Positions 22,696-32,140 are shown, counted from the stretch's first letter. The stretch: 45,923 nt of DNA from an uncultured Clostridia bacterium (GCA_944376265.1 CALWCD010000009.1:1-45923); one strand, 5' to 3'. Numbers and translations are program-made. The notes: generated by a model from the sequence alone, not told the origin.

Positions 22696-23343
22696 ATGTA
22701 TCCATTTTTCGCCATGCTTTCCCGCATGAAATACATCAACCGCTGGGGTTTGATGCACAATACCCGCAGCGAGAACATCTGCGAGCACAGCCTGGAGGTG
22801 GCCCTGGTGGCCCACGCGTTGGCCACCATCGGCAATGTGAAGCTGGGCAAACACTACAACCCGGAGCGGGCTGCCATGCTGGCAGTGCTCCACGACGCCC
22901 CGGAGATCATCACCGGGGACATGCCCACGCCGGTGAAGTACCACTCGGAGGAGATCCGCAAGGCCTACGCCGAGGTGGAGGACATGGCGGTGGAGCACCT
23001 GGTCTCCATGCTGCCGGAGGAGTTCCGGGACCAGTACCGGGCGGTGATGACCATGAGCGGCCAGGAGGACCAGGAGCTGAAGCCCCTGGTAAAGGCCGCG
23101 GACAAAATCTCTGCGGTGATCAAGTGCGTGGAGGAACGCCAAAGCGGCAACCGTGACTTTTCCAAGGCGGAACAGACCATCATCCAGTCTATTGGGGAGA
23201 TGAAGCTGCCGGAGGCGGACTACTTCATGAAGGAGTTCCTGCCCTCCTACGGACTCACCATTGAGGAGCAGGACTACACCCGGGAAGCGGGGCTAAAGTT
23301 TTCGGAATCGTCACAAATGGTGTTTTCGAAAGTATTAAAATAA
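22696..23343 (+). CDS. HD-domain 5'-deoxynucleotidase, YfbR-like
   Basis: This enzyme would remove phosphate from deoxynucleoside 5'-monophosphates. It has 215 residues. The metal-binding HD set is visible: His in LMHNTRSENICEHSLEVA (two His), the HD pair in LHDAPEIITGD, and the distal Asp in VKAADKISAVIKC. YfbR of E. coli has the same layout and about the same length. The ATG at 22696 is chosen; the longer upstream frame crosses the promoter. It heads a plus-strand run with dusB and polA, so a role in nucleotide-pool cleaning next to DNA synthesis genes is plausible. Confidence 0.85.
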   Translation: MYPFFAMLSRMKYINRWGLMHNTRSENICEHSLEVALVAHALATIGNVKLGKHYNPERAAMLAVLHDAPEIITGDMPTPVKYHSEEIRKAYAEVEDMAVEHLVSMLPEEFRDQYRAVMTMSGQEDQELKPLVKAADKISAVIKCVEERQSGNRDFSKAEQTIIQSIGEMKLPEADYFMKEFLPSYGLTIEEQDYTREAGLKFSESSQMVFSKVLK

Positions 23344-23403
23344 GACCCGGACCGGCCCCTTCGGGAATATGCGATCTTTGTTTTGGGAAAAGGAATACTG
23401 TGC

Positions 23404-24393
23404 ATGAAGATTGGAAGCATTGAGATTACGGGCAGGGCGGCCCTGGCTCCCATGGCGGGAGTCACCGACGCCGCCTACCGGCGCCTTTGCGCGGATTTCG
23501 GCGCGGCCTATACCGTCACCGAAATGGTCAGCGCCAAGGCCATACAATACAACTACCAGAAAACCGCCCAGCTGGCGGACACCTCCGGGGACAGGCATCC
23601 CGTGTTCCTCCAGCTGTTCGGCAGCGACCCCTTCGACTTTGGCCTGGCGGCCAGAAAAGCGGCGGAGCTGGGCCCCGACGGCATTGACATCAACATGGGG
23701 TGCCCTGTGCCCAAAGTGGCGGGAAACGGCGCCGGCAGCGCACTGATGAAGGACCCCCCAAAGTGCGCCGCCATTGTGGCCGCCGTAAAGCGGAACACAG
23801 ACCTGCCCGTCACGGTGAAGATCCGCGCCGGGTGGGACGAAGAGCACCGCAACGCCGTGGAGGTGGCCAGAGCCTGTGAAGAGGCGGGCGCCGCCGCCAT
23901 CTGCGTCCACGGCCGCACCCGGAACCAGATGTACATGGGCAGCGCCGATTGGGACATGATCGGGGAGGTGAAGCGGGCCGTTTCCGTGCCGGTTATCGGC
24001 AACGGGGACGTGGTGGACGCCCAGTCCGCCTGCAAGCTGCTGGACCACACCGGCTGCGACATGGTGATGGTGGGCCGGGGCGCTCTGGGGAACCCCTGGA
24101 TCTTCCGGCAGATCAACGCCTACCTGCAGGACTCCTGCACCATCCTGCCCGGCCCGGGCGTTGCCGAACGGATTCTCGTCATCCGGCGCCACATGGACGA
24201 GCTGTGCCGGCTGAAAGGAGAACATCGCGCCATGCGGGAGGCCAGAAAGCACGTGGGGTGGTACCTCCACGGCCTCCGGGGAGCGGCTGCCTTCCGGCGG
24301 CGTGCCGGGGAGCTCTCCACCCTGGAGGATCTGGACCTGCTGCTGCGGGACGTGTACATGGCCGCCCGGGAGGAACAGGAAGAGGACGGCTGA
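23404..24393 (+). CDS. dusB: tRNA-dihydrouridine synthase
   Basis: A flavin enzyme that reduces uridines in the D-loop of tRNA. The 329 residues open MKIGSIEITGRAALAPMAGVTD, and the catalytic cysteine is in INMGCPVPKV (about 101). TVKIRAGW and CVHGRTRNQMYMG are the FMN and substrate loops, followed by PVIGNGDV and MVGRGALGNPW. The C-terminal helical tRNA-binding domain is present. The start at 23404 has AAAGGA nine bases upstream. It lies 60 bp after the HD gene and 24 bp before polA and is probably co-transcribed with both. Confidence 0.93.
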   Translation: MKIGSIEITGRAALAPMAGVTDAAYRRLCADFGAAYTVTEMVSAKAIQYNYQKTAQLADTSGDRHPVFLQLFGSDPFDFGLAARKAAELGPDGIDINMGCPVPKVAGNGAGSALMKDPPKCAAIVAAVKRNTDLPVTVKIRAGWDEEHRNAVEVARACEEAGAAAICVHGRTRNQMYMGSADWDMIGEVKRAVSVPVIGNGDVVDAQSACKLLDHTGCDMVMVGRGALGNPWIFRQINAYLQDSCTILPGPGVAERILVIRRHMDELCRLKGEHRAMREARKHVGWYLHGLRGAAAFRRRAGELSTLEDLDLLLRDVYMAAREEQEEDG

Positions 24394-24417
24394 GATTTTG
24401 AAAAGGAGCGCCAAGCG

Positions 24418-26985
24418 ATGAAACTCTTAGTGTTGGACGGAAACAGCATTTTAAACCGGGCGTTTTACGGCATCAAGCTGCTCACCACCAAGTCGGGAGA
24501 CTACACCAACGGCATCTACGGCTTTCTCACCATGCTGAACAAACTGCTGGAGGAAACTTCCCCCCAGGGGGTGGCCATCGCCTTTGACCGGAAGGCTCCC
24601 ACCTTCCGTCACAAGGCCTACGCCGGCTACAAGGCCAACCGGAAAGGCATGCCTGAGGAGCTGGCTCAGCAGCTGCCTGTTTTGCAGGAGCTGCTCACCG
24701 CCCTGGGGTATCAGATCGTCTCCTGCGAGGGCTGGGAGGCGGACGACATTCTGGGGACCCTGGCCGCCGCCTGCGAGGCTGCCGGGGACAGCTGCACGAT
24801 CGCCACCGGGGACCGGGACAGCCTGCAGCTGGTGTCTCCCCAGACCACGGTACGGCTGGCCACCACCAAGTTCGGCCAGCCCCAGGTGACGGTGTACGAC
24901 GAGGCAAAGCTTCGGGAGGAGTACGGTGTGTCCCCCCGGCAGATGATCGACCTGAAGGCCATCCAGGGGGATTCCTCCGACTGCATCCCCGGGGTGGCGG
25001 GCATCGGCCCCAAGGGCGCCGGGGAGCTGATCCAGAAATACGGCAGTGTCCAGTATGTGTACGACCATCTGGAGGAGCTGGACATCAAGCCCGCCATGAA
25101 GGCGAAGCTGGAAAAGTCCCGGGACAACGCCTTTCTAAGCTACGACCTGGGCACCATCCGCCGGGACGCCCCCATTGACACAGACCTTTCCCACTACGTG
25201 AAGGGGGAGGGGGAGCCCCAGAAGGCAGTGGGGATTATGGTGAAACTGGAGCTGTTCTCCCTGCTGGAGAAGTTCGGCCTCTCCGGAAACCAGCCCGCCC
25301 AGGAGAACGCCCCTGCCGGGGAACGGCCTCCCGTGGAGGAGTACGAGGACGGAGCCCCCCTGCTGCCTCAGCTGGAGGATGAGGGGCAGGCTTACTTCTA
25401 CGCCCAGTGGGAGGGAGGGGAGCTTGCGTCCCTGGTGTTTTTCCACGGAGGGAAGCTCCATCGGGTGAAACCGGATGATGCGTTCCTGCGGGCTTTCTTC
25501 AAAAACGACCGGATCAAGAAGTACACCCACGACAGCAAGCCCCTGCAGCGGAAGGCCCTTACCCTGGGCTGTAAGATGGAAAACGTGGAGATGGACACCG
25601 CCCTGGCGGGGTACCTGCTGAACCCCTCCGCCTCCGGGTACGGGGTGGACCGGCTGGCGGCGGAGTACGGGGTGGCCCTGCCGGACTTTGAGGCCTCGGA
25701 GCTTTCCGCCGGAGCCGCCATGCCCGGGCTGTGCCAGGCCCTTTCCAAGGCCATTGCCAAAAACGGCCAGCAGGAGCTGCTTGCCACCATCGAGATCCCC
25801 CTGTCCTTTGTGCTGGCCCAGATGGAGCATGTGGGCTTTTATGTGGACAAGGAGAGCATCCGGGCCTACGGGGAAGAGCTGGACGTGCAGGTGAAGGAGC
25901 TTCACGATTCCATCATCGACCAGGTGGGGTACGAGTTCAACATCAACTCTCCCAAGCAGCTGGGGGAGGCACTATTCGGCAAGCTGGGGCTGCCCCACGG
26001 GAAAAAGACAAAGAGCGGTTGGTCCACCAACGCCGACGTGCTGGAGGAGCTGCGGTACCTCCACCCGGTGGTGGACCAGGTGCTCCGCTACCGGACGGTG
26101 GCCAAGCTGAAGTCCACCTACTGTGACGGGCTTTTGAAGGTCATCGGCCCCGACGGGCGGATTCACTCCAGCTTCAACCAGACGGAGACCCGCACCGGGC
26201 GGATCTCCAGCACCGAGCCCAACCTGCAGAATATCCCGGTGCGCACTCCCATCGGCCGGGAGCTGCGGAAATTCTTCGCGGCGGAGACGGGCCTTCTGGT
26301 GGATGCGGACTACTCCCAGATCGAACTCCGGGTGCTGGCCCATGTGGCCGACGACAAGGCCATGCAGGAGGACTTCCGGGAGGGGCGGGACATCCACTCC
26401 TCCACGGCGGCCAGAGTGTTTGGCATGCCCCAGGAGATGGTTACCAGCGAGATGCGCTCTAAGGCCAAGGCGGTGAATTTCGGCATTGTGTACGGCATCG
26501 GGGCCTTTTCCCTGTCCAAGGATATCGGCGTCTCCCGGAAGGAGGCGGGCGACTATATCAAGGAGTACCTGCGCAACTACTCCGGGGTGGACGCCTACAT
26601 GAAGCGGGTGGTGGAAGAGGCCAAGGAGAAGGGCTACGTGGAAACCCTGTTCGGCCGGCGGCGCTACCTGCCGGAGCTGAAAAGCGGCAACTTCAACATG
26701 CGTGCCTTTGGGGAGCGGGTGGCCCGGAACATGCCCATTCAGGGCACCGCGGCGGACATTATCAAGATCGCCATGATCCGGGTCAGCCGCCGGTTGGAGC
26801 GGGAGGGGCTGAAAGCCCGCCTGATCCTCCAGGTTCACGACGAACTGATTGTGGAGTGCCCCCCGGAGGAGGAAGGCCAGGTGAAGGAACTGCTCACCCA
26901 GGAGATGGAGGGCGCGGTGAACCTGTCCGTGCCCATGCTGGCGGAAGCCGGCTGCGGCCGCACCTGGTACGACGCCAAGGGGTGA
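24418..26985 (+). CDS. polA: DNA polymerase I
   Basis: It fills gaps in repair and replaces RNA primers. The 855 residues have three parts: a 5'-3' exonuclease (1-290, MKLLVLDGNSILNRAFYG, AFDRKAPTFRHK, ATGDRDSLQL); a 3'-5' exonuclease-like domain (about 310-450); and the polymerase (from about 480). The polymerase has motif A DADYSQIELR near 628, motif B RSKAKAVNFGIVYG and motif C QVHDELIVE near 805. In the middle domain the DxE proofreading pair is not seen (YFYAQWEGG in its place), so it probably lacks proofreading like other Firmicute relatives. AAGGAG precedes the ATG. Confidence 0.97.
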   Translation: MKLLVLDGNSILNRAFYGIKLLTTKSGDYTNGIYGFLTMLNKLLEETSPQGVAIAFDRKAPTFRHKAYAGYKANRKGMPEELAQQLPVLQELLTALGYQIVSCEGWEADDILGTLAAACEAAGDSCTIATGDRDSLQLVSPQTTVRLATTKFGQPQVTVYDEAKLREEYGVSPRQMIDLKAIQGDSSDCIPGVAGIGPKGAGELIQKYGSVQYVYDHLEELDIKPAMKAKLEKSRDNAFLSYDLGTIRRDAPIDTDLSHYVKGEGEPQKAVGIMVKLELFSLLEKFGLSGNQPAQENAPAGERPPVEEYEDGAPLLPQLEDEGQAYFYAQWEGGELASLVFFHGGKLHRVKPDDAFLRAFFKNDRIKKYTHDSKPLQRKALTLGCKMENVEMDTALAGYLLNPSASGYGVDRLAAEYGVALPDFEASELSAGAAMPGLCQALSKAIAKNGQQELLATIEIPLSFVLAQMEHVGFYVDKESIRAYGEELDVQVKELHDSIIDQVGYEFNINSPKQLGEALFGKLGLPHGKKTKSGWSTNADVLEELRYLHPVVDQVLRYRTVAKLKSTYCDGLLKVIGPDGRIHSSFNQTETRTGRISSTEPNLQNIPVRTPIGRELRKFFAAETGLLVDADYSQIELRVLAHVADDKAMQEDFREGRDIHSSTAARVFGMPQEMVTSEMRSKAKAVNFGIVYGIGAFSLSKDIGVSRKEAGDYIKEYLRNYSGVDAYMKRVVEEAKEKGYVETLFGRRRYLPELKSGNFNMRAFGERVARNMPIQGTAADIIKIAMIRVSRRLEREGLKARLILQVHDELIVECPPEEEGQVKELLTQEMEGAVNLSVPMLAEAGCGRTWYDAKG

Positions 26986-26988
26986 GAT

Positions 26989-27825
26989 ATGGAAGAGCTG
27001 ATGTTTCGCTGTCCCCTGTGCGGGGACGGCCTGGTTCGGGAGGAGCACCGGGCGGTGTGCGGGAAAGGCCACAGCTTCGACGTGGCGCGGCAGGGGTACG
27101 TCCACCTGCTGCCGGTGAACAAGATGCACTCCAAGCTGCCTGGGGACAGCCGGGAAATGGTGGAGAGCCGCCGCCGGTTTTTGGAGGCGGGCTATTACGC
27201 CCCCTTCCAGGAGGAGCTGTGCCGGCTGGTGAAACAGTGTGCCGCCGCTTTGGGGGCGCCCCGGGGGGAGAAACTTGCCCTGTGCGACGCCGGCTGCGGG
27301 GAGGGCTACTACACCGGGGCCATGGCCCGGGCCCTGCCGGAAGGAGCCCTGTGCGGGTTTGACATCTCCAAACTGGCGGTGAAGGCCGCCGCGGGAAAGT
27401 ACAAGACCGTTCAGTGGGCGGTGGCCAGCTCCTTCGCCATCCCATTGGGGGAGGAGAGCGTCCACCTGCTCACCAACGTGTTTTCCCCCCTGGCGGCGGA
27501 GGAGTTTGCCCGGGTGGTGAAGCCGGGAGGGTATTTCCTCTACGCAGTTCCCGGGGAGCGCCATCTGTTTGGCCTTAAGGAGATCCTGTACCAGGACCCC
27601 TACGAGAACCCCCACCGGGAGACGGAATACCCTGGCTTTCGGTTTGTGGAGCGCACGGCGGTGCGGGGGGAAATCTATCTCCCGGACGCCAAAACCGCCC
27701 TGGACCTGTTCTCCATGACCCCCTACTATTGGAAAACAGGGGTGGAGGGCGTCCGGCGTTTGGAGGAGACAAAGGGGTTCTCCACGGAGATCGCCTTCGA
27801 TTTTCTGGTGTACCAAAAAACTTGA
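26989..27825 (+). CDS. RlmA-like rRNA (guanine-N1) methyltransferase
   Basis: The 278 residues combine an N-terminal zinc finger (Cys8, Cys11, Cys24, His28 in CPLCG...CGKGHSFD) with a class I SAM-dependent methyltransferase (LCDAGCGEGYYTG near 99-113). The block FDVARQGYVHLLPVNK after the finger is characteristic of the RlmA/TlrB family, which methylates a guanine of 23S rRNA helix 35. Relatives of TlrB give macrolide (tylosin) resistance, and housekeeping RlmA does the 745-type modification; I cannot tell which applies. It starts three bases after the polA stop, so translation is coupled. Confidence 0.85.
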   Translation: MEELMFRCPLCGDGLVREEHRAVCGKGHSFDVARQGYVHLLPVNKMHSKLPGDSREMVESRRRFLEAGYYAPFQEELCRLVKQCAAALGAPRGEKLALCDAGCGEGYYTGAMARALPEGALCGFDISKLAVKAAAGKYKTVQWAVASSFAIPLGEESVHLLTNVFSPLAAEEFARVVKPGGYFLYAVPGERHLFGLKEILYQDPYENPHRETEYPGFRFVERTAVRGEIYLPDAKTALDLFSMTPYYWKTGVEGVRRLEETKGFSTEIAFDFLVYQKT

Positions 27826-27880
27826 GAACGATAAGGCCGGGCAAAACGCCCGGATGGCAGTATAGAAAGGAAGGACCATT

Positions 27881-28339
27881 TTGAAGATTCTGTTTGTCTG
27901 CACAGGGAACACCTGCCGCAGCCCCATGGCGGAGGGGATTTTCCGCAAGATGATGCAGGAGCGGGGCATGGAGGACAAGGTGCTCTGCCAGAGCGCGGGG
28001 CTTTCCGCAGTGGAGGGAGACCCGGTCTCGGAGAACGCGGTGCTGGCCTGCCGGGAGATCGGCGTGGATATTTCAGAGCACACCGCCCGGCGTATTTCCG
28101 GGGAGGAGCTGCCGGTGTGGGATTTGTACTTCCCCATGTCCAAGACCCACGGGTACATTCTGGCCCAGGCCGGCGTGCCCCAGACCAAGATCTACATACC
28201 CAAGTACATTGCCGACCCCTTCGGTCAGGATCTGGAGGTGTACCGGGAATGTCGTGACAAGCTGAAAAGCCAGCTGGAGATTTTCTACGACGACTACGTG
28301 ACAAGGCTGTTGGTGTTCGACGATCCGCCCCGGCCTTGA
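27881..28339 (+). CDS. Low-molecular-weight protein phosphatase
   Basis: The 152 residues begin with the phosphate-binding loop KILFVCTGNTCRSP (nucleophile Cys7, Arg13), and the general-acid motif YIADPFGQDLEVY lies in the last third, so it is catalytically complete. The Thr in the loop (CTGNTCRS) is the residue that favours phospho-arginine in YwlE-type enzymes, so an arginine phosphatase is possible (inference). The start is TTG at 27881 with AAAGGAAGGA upstream; no ATG is available. It lies 55 bp after the methyltransferase and ends the polA run at a terminator. Confidence 0.88.
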   Translation: MKILFVCTGNTCRSPMAEGIFRKMMQERGMEDKVLCQSAGLSAVEGDPVSENAVLACREIGVDISEHTARRISGEELPVWDLYFPMSKTHGYILAQAGVPQTKIYIPKYIADPFGQDLEVYRECRDKLKSQLEIFYDDYVTRLLVFDDPPRP

Positions 28340-28353
28340 ACCCCCAGAAAAGA

Positions 28354-28398
28354 GCCAAGGCAGCGTCCCCAAGAGGGAAAAGGCCTTGGCGCTTTTTT
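28354..28398 (+). terminator. Terminator after the phosphatase gene
   Basis: An 8-bp stem GCCAAGGC (28354-28361)/GCCTTGGC (28383-28390) is followed by GCTTTTTT. Confidence 0.88.
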
Positions 28399-28427
28399 GT
28401 GTGGAACGGGGAAAATTGGCCCGCCCC

Positions 28428-28456
28428 TTGAGTTTTGCGGCCTTGGCGTTTATAAT
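28428..28456 (+). promoter_or_regulatory. Promoter of the rimI-tsaD-ilvBN run
   Basis: TTGAGT at 28428-28433, a 17-bp spacer and TATAAT at 28451-28456, 47 bases before rimI. Confidence 0.8.
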
Positions 28457-28503
28457 AAACGTGTTATTGCTGTGAAGCAAGGAAAGGAAACGAGTAGGAA
28501 CCT

Positions 28504-28956
28504 ATGAAACTGATCAGAATGGAAAAGGGGCACTGCGAGATTTTGGCGGAGCTGGAGAAGCTTTGTTTTCCCCATCCCTGGAGCCAGAAGTCCCTGGAGG
28601 ACGAAACCCAGAACCCCTACGCCTATTTCGTCACGGCGGTGGACGAGGAGAAGATCCTGGGCTATGGCGGCATGCACTGTTCCCACCACGAGTGCTACGT
28701 GGACAACATTGCCGTGTTCGGCCACCACCGGAAAAAAGGGGTGGGCACCGCCATTGTGGAGGAACTGATCCGGGAGGCCCAGCGCCGGGACGCGGAGTTC
28801 ATCTCCCTGGAGGTGCGCCCCTCCAACCGGGCGGCGGTGAGCCTGTACTCCCGGCTGGGCTTTTTGGAGGAGGGCCGGCGGCGGAACTTCTACACCGATC
28901 CCACCGAGGACGCCCTCATCCTCACCCGGCACTTTGGAAAGGGGGAGAAACCGTGA
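28504..28956 (+). CDS. rimI: Ribosomal-protein-alanine N-acetyltransferase RimI
   Basis: A GNAT-fold enzyme of 150 residues that acetylates the N-terminal alanine of ribosomal protein S18. Visible features are CFPHPWSQKSLEDE near the start (a RimI hallmark), YVDNIAVFGHHRKKGVGTAIVEEL (acetyl-CoA binding loop, here HHRKKGVG), and SLEVRPSNRAAVSLYSRLGF at the end. It overlaps tsaD by four bases (GTGA), the usual gene pair. TsaB, which often precedes rimI, is not in the window. Confidence 0.93.
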   Translation: MKLIRMEKGHCEILAELEKLCFPHPWSQKSLEDETQNPYAYFVTAVDEEKILGYGGMHCSHHECYVDNIAVFGHHRKKGVGTAIVEELIREAQRRDAEFISLEVRPSNRAAVSLYSRLGFLEEGRRRNFYTDPTEDALILTRHFGKGEKP

Positions 28957-29957
28957 TTATCCTGGGCATTGAAAGCTCCTGCGACGAGACCGCCGCCTCT
29001 TTGGTGGAGGACGGCAGGAAGATCCTTTCCTCCGTGGTGGCCTCCCAGGTGGAGGAGCACAAGATCTACGGCGGCGTGGTGCCGGAAATCGCCTCCCGCC
29101 GCCACAGCGAGGCCATTGTGGGGGTGGTGAGAGAGGCCCTGGAGCAGGGGGGCAAAACCCTGTCCCAGATTGACGGCATCGCCGTCACCTACGCCCCTGG
29201 GCTTATCGGGGCCCTGCTGGTGGGGGTGAACTTTGCCAAGGGCCTGGCCCTTTCCACCGGCCTGCCCCTGATTCCCGTCCACCATCTGCGGGGGCACATC
29301 GCCTCCAACTACCTGAGCAGCCCCGGCCTGGAGCCGCCTTTTTTGTGCCTGGTGGTGTCGGGAGGCCACTCCCACATTGTCCAGGTGGAGGATTACACCA
29401 AGCTTTCGATTCTGGGCCGCACCCGGGACGACGCTGCCGGGGAGGCCTTTGACAAGGCCGCCCGGGCCATGGGCATCCCCTATCCCGGGGGAGTGGAGAT
29501 GGACAAGATCGCCGAGCAGGGCAGCGACAGCGCCTACCAGCTGCCCCATCCCCGGGTGGAGGGCGCACCCCTGGACTTCAGCTTTTCCGGGCTGAAGACC
29601 GCCGTGCTGAACCTGCTGAACAACGCCCGCCAGAAGGGGGAAGAGGTCAGCGTGCCGGATTTGTGCGCCTCCTACCGGAAAGCGGTGGTCACCTGTCTGA
29701 CGGACAACTTTTTCAAGGTGGCGGAGATGACCGGCGCCAAGACCCTGGCCGCGGCGGGAGGAGTTTCCGCCAACCGGCTGCTGCGCCGGGAGCTGGAGCG
29801 TCTGGCCAAGGAGCGGGGACTTGCCCTGTATCTGCCGGACCGTTCCCTGTGCGGGGACAACGCCGCCATGATCGCCTCTCAGGGGTATTACGAATTTCTG
29901 GCGGGAAACACCGCCGGCATGGACCTGAACGCCTGCGCCCAGCGTTCCATTGAGTGA
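28953..29957 (+). CDS. tsaD: tRNA N6-adenosine threonylcarbamoyltransferase TsaD
   Basis: The catalytic subunit that installs t6A on adenosine 37 of ANN-decoding tRNAs, working with TsaB, TsaC and TsaE. The 334 residues open with LGIESSCDETAAS. The metal-binding HxxxH is His111/His115 in VHHLRGHIAS, the GGHSH loop follows, then LDFSFSGLKTAVLN and AAAGGVSANRLLR, all family marks. The start is the GTG at 28953, overlapping the rimI stop; the much longer upstream frame is only a shadow of rimI. Confidence 0.96.
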   Translation: MIILGIESSCDETAASLVEDGRKILSSVVASQVEEHKIYGGVVPEIASRRHSEAIVGVVREALEQGGKTLSQIDGIAVTYAPGLIGALLVGVNFAKGLALSTGLPLIPVHHLRGHIASNYLSSPGLEPPFLCLVVSGGHSHIVQVEDYTKLSILGRTRDDAAGEAFDKAARAMGIPYPGGVEMDKIAEQGSDSAYQLPHPRVEGAPLDFSFSGLKTAVLNLLNNARQKGEEVSVPDLCASYRKAVVTCLTDNFFKVAEMTGAKTLAAAGGVSANRLLRRELERLAKERGLALYLPDRSLCGDNAAMIASQGYYEFLAGNTAGMDLNACAQRSIE

Positions 29958-29971
29958 TAGGAGGTTTTTCC

Positions 29972-30508
29972 ATGACCCGAAGGATTATGGCTCTGGCGGC
30001 GGCATTGCTGCTGTGGGGGACCCTTTCCGCCTGCGGCGGACAGGAGGAGAACACCACCACCCAGAGCAGTCAGGTCCCGGCGGTCTCTGTTCCGGAGGAG
30101 GGGGCGGAGTCGGAACCTGCCGAGTCCCGGGACTGGATGATTCAGCCCCGGACCGGGGAGGCCCCCGCAGAGAACAGCCAGGGGGAGGAAGGCCAGGAGG
30201 GAACCTTGGTGCTCACCCAGCAGGATTCCGGGGCCGAGACCGGGTACGAACCTGCCTTTACCCTGTACCCGGACGGCACCTTTGAGCTGTTTGCCTCCTT
30301 CTACGACGGCACCGCCACCATCACCGGCACCTACGTCCAGCAGGACGGCAGCTATGTGCTCACCCCCCGGGAGAGCACGGCCCAGGGCGTTGCGGGAAGC
30401 GAACTGGGAGAGATGGTCCTTGCCCCGGTCCAGGAGGGCTGGGCCTATTCCGGCGGACAGCTGGGAATCACATACGACGGGGCGGTGTTCGCCTCGTCTC
30501 AGGAATGA
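29972..30508 (+). CDS. Hypothetical lipoprotein
   Basis: The 178 residues carry a lipoprotein signal: MTRR, hydrophobic stretch ALAAALLLWG, lipobox LSAC with Cys21, then an Asn/Thr/Glu-rich linker to about 90. The C-terminal domain (FTLYPDGTFELFASFYDGTATITGTY, then YVLTPRES) looks like a small beta-rich fold seen in many clostridial lipoproteins of unknown function. AGGAGG is seven bases before the ATG. It sits between tsaD and ilvB with gaps of 14 and 12 bp, so it is expressed with them. I do not recognise a specific function. Confidence 0.8.
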   Translation: MTRRIMALAAALLLWGTLSACGGQEENTTTQSSQVPAVSVPEEGAESEPAESRDWMIQPRTGEAPAENSQGEEGQEGTLVLTQQDSGAETGYEPAFTLYPDGTFELFASFYDGTATITGTYVQQDGSYVLTPRESTAQGVAGSELGEMVLAPVQEGWAYSGGQLGITYDGAVFASSQE

Positions 30509-30520
30509 GGAAGTGGTAGC

Positions 30521-32140
30521 ATGATAAGCGGCGGAGAGATCATGGTCAAATGCCTGGAGGCCGAAGGGGTGGAGATCCTGTTCGGCTACCCGGGAGCAGC
30601 CATCTGTCCCTTTTACGACGCCCTGTACAATTCCCCCATCCGCCATGTGCTGGTGCGCTCGGAGCAGAACGCCGCCCACATGGCCAGCGGCTACGCCAGG
30701 GCCAGCGGGAAACCCGGGGTGTGCGTGGCCACCTCCGGCCCTGGCGCCACCAACCTGATCACCGGCATCGCCACGGCCTACATGGATTCCATCCCCATTA
30801 TCGCCATCACCGGCCAGGTGAACCTGGAGCAGCTGGGCCGGGACGTGTTCCAGGAGGCGGACATCACCGGCGCCTGCGAGTCCTTCACCAAGCACAGCTA
30901 CCTGGTGAAGTCCGTGGAGGAACTGCCCCGGGTGTTCAAGGAGGCGTTCCACATCGCCTCCACCGGCCGGCCGGGACCGGTGCTCATCGACGTGCCCGAG
31001 GACGTGCAGGAGGCGCTGGCCAAGTCCTTCCATTACCCGGAGCGGGCGGACATCCCCGGGTACAAGCCCAAAACAGGCGGCCACCCCATGCAGATCAAGC
31101 GGGCGCTGGAGGCCATTTCCCAGGCCAGCCGGCCGGTGATCTGCTGCGGAGGCGGAGTGGTGCTCTCCGGCGCCCGGGAGGAGATGACCGCTTTCGCCCA
31201 AAAAAGCGGCATCCCCATTGTGTCCACCATGATGGGCATTGGGGTGATGCCCATGGACAGCCCGGTGTACCTGGGCATGATCGGCCGCTACGGCCGCAGC
31301 TACGCCAACCGGGCCATCGGGGAGGCGGACCTGATCCTGCTGTGCGGCGCCCGGGTGGGAGACCGGGCCATTGCCCTGCCTAACCAGGTGGCCCAGCAGG
31401 CCAAGATTATCCACATCGACATCGATCCGGCGGAGATCGGCAAGAACATGCGGGTGGATGTGCCCATTGTGGGGGACATCAAAACCGTGCTGGCCGCCCT
31501 TGCGGAACGGGTGGAGCCCGCCCACTGCCAGGACTGGGTGGAACGAGTGCTGCGGTACAAGCGGGAGTTTGTGCCCCGGGGGGAGGACCGGGAGGACCGG
31601 GTGGAGCCCCGGTCCTTTATCCGGGCTCTCTCCGCCATGATGGAGGAGGACGCCATCCTCACCGCGGACCCGGGCCAGGGGCAGATCTGGGCGGCCATCA
31701 ACTTCACCCAGAAGGAGGGGCGGTTCCTCACCAGCGGCGGCCTGGGCACCATGGGGTATGCCCTGCCCGCCGCCCTGGGTGCCAAACTGGCCAAGCCCCG
31801 CCGGCAGGTGCTGGCGGTGTGCGGGGACGGCGCCTTCCAGATGAGCCTGTGCGAGCTGGCCACCGTGGTGGCCTCTCACGCGCCGTTGAAGATTGTGGTG
31901 TTCGACAACCGGCGGCTGGGCATGGTGCGGGAGTACCAGAACAGCCGGTACAGCGGCCGGCACATTGCCACCCACATGGACGGCAACCCGGATTTCGTGG
32001 CCCTGTGCCGGGCCTACGGCATCCCGGCGGCTTTGGCGGAAAACAACCGGCAGGCGGAGGTGCTGGCAGCGGAGATGCTTCAAACCCCCACCCCCTTTGT
32101 GCTGGTGTGCCGGGTGGACCCGGAGACGCCGTCCGTCTGA
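30521..32140 (+). CDS. ilvB: Acetolactate synthase, large (catalytic) subunit
   Basis: A thiamine-diphosphate enzyme that condenses pyruvate (or 2-oxobutyrate) for branched-chain amino acids. It has 539 residues. The catalytic Glu is in VRSEQNAAHMASGYARA (about 46-50), with TSGPGATNL, GRPGPVLIDVP and the ThDP motif GDGAFQMSLCELATVV...NRRLGMV near 436-466. Three domains of normal length are present. GAGGAAG precedes the ATG. The small subunit follows 30 bases later. No T-box leader is visible because the gene lies inside the tsaD run. Confidence 0.95.
   Translation: MISGGEIMVKCLEAEGVEILFGYPGAAICPFYDALYNSPIRHVLVRSEQNAAHMASGYARASGKPGVCVATSGPGATNLITGIATAYMDSIPIIAITGQVNLEQLGRDVFQEADITGACESFTKHSYLVKSVEELPRVFKEAFHIASTGRPGPVLIDVPEDVQEALAKSFHYPERADIPGYKPKTGGHPMQIKRALEAISQASRPVICCGGGVVLSGAREEMTAFAQKSGIPIVSTMMGIGVMPMDSPVYLGMIGRYGRSYANRAIGEADLILLCGARVGDRAIALPNQVAQQAKIIHIDIDPAEIGKNMRVDVPIVGDIKTVLAALAERVEPAHCQDWVERVLRYKREFVPRGEDREDRVEPRSFIRALSAMMEEDAILTADPGQGQIWAAINFTQKEGRFLTSGGLGTMGYALPAALGAKLAKPRRQVLAVCGDGAFQMSLCELATVVASHAPLKIVVFDNRRLGMVREYQNSRYSGRHIATHMDGNPDFVALCRAYGIPAALAENNRQAEVLAAEMLQTPTPFVLVCRVDPETPSV

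Noticed and set aside
28563-28952. N-terminal extension of tsaD by 130 residues
   Set aside because: It is the rimI gene read in another frame. The GTG at 28953 begins the conserved TsaD N-terminus.
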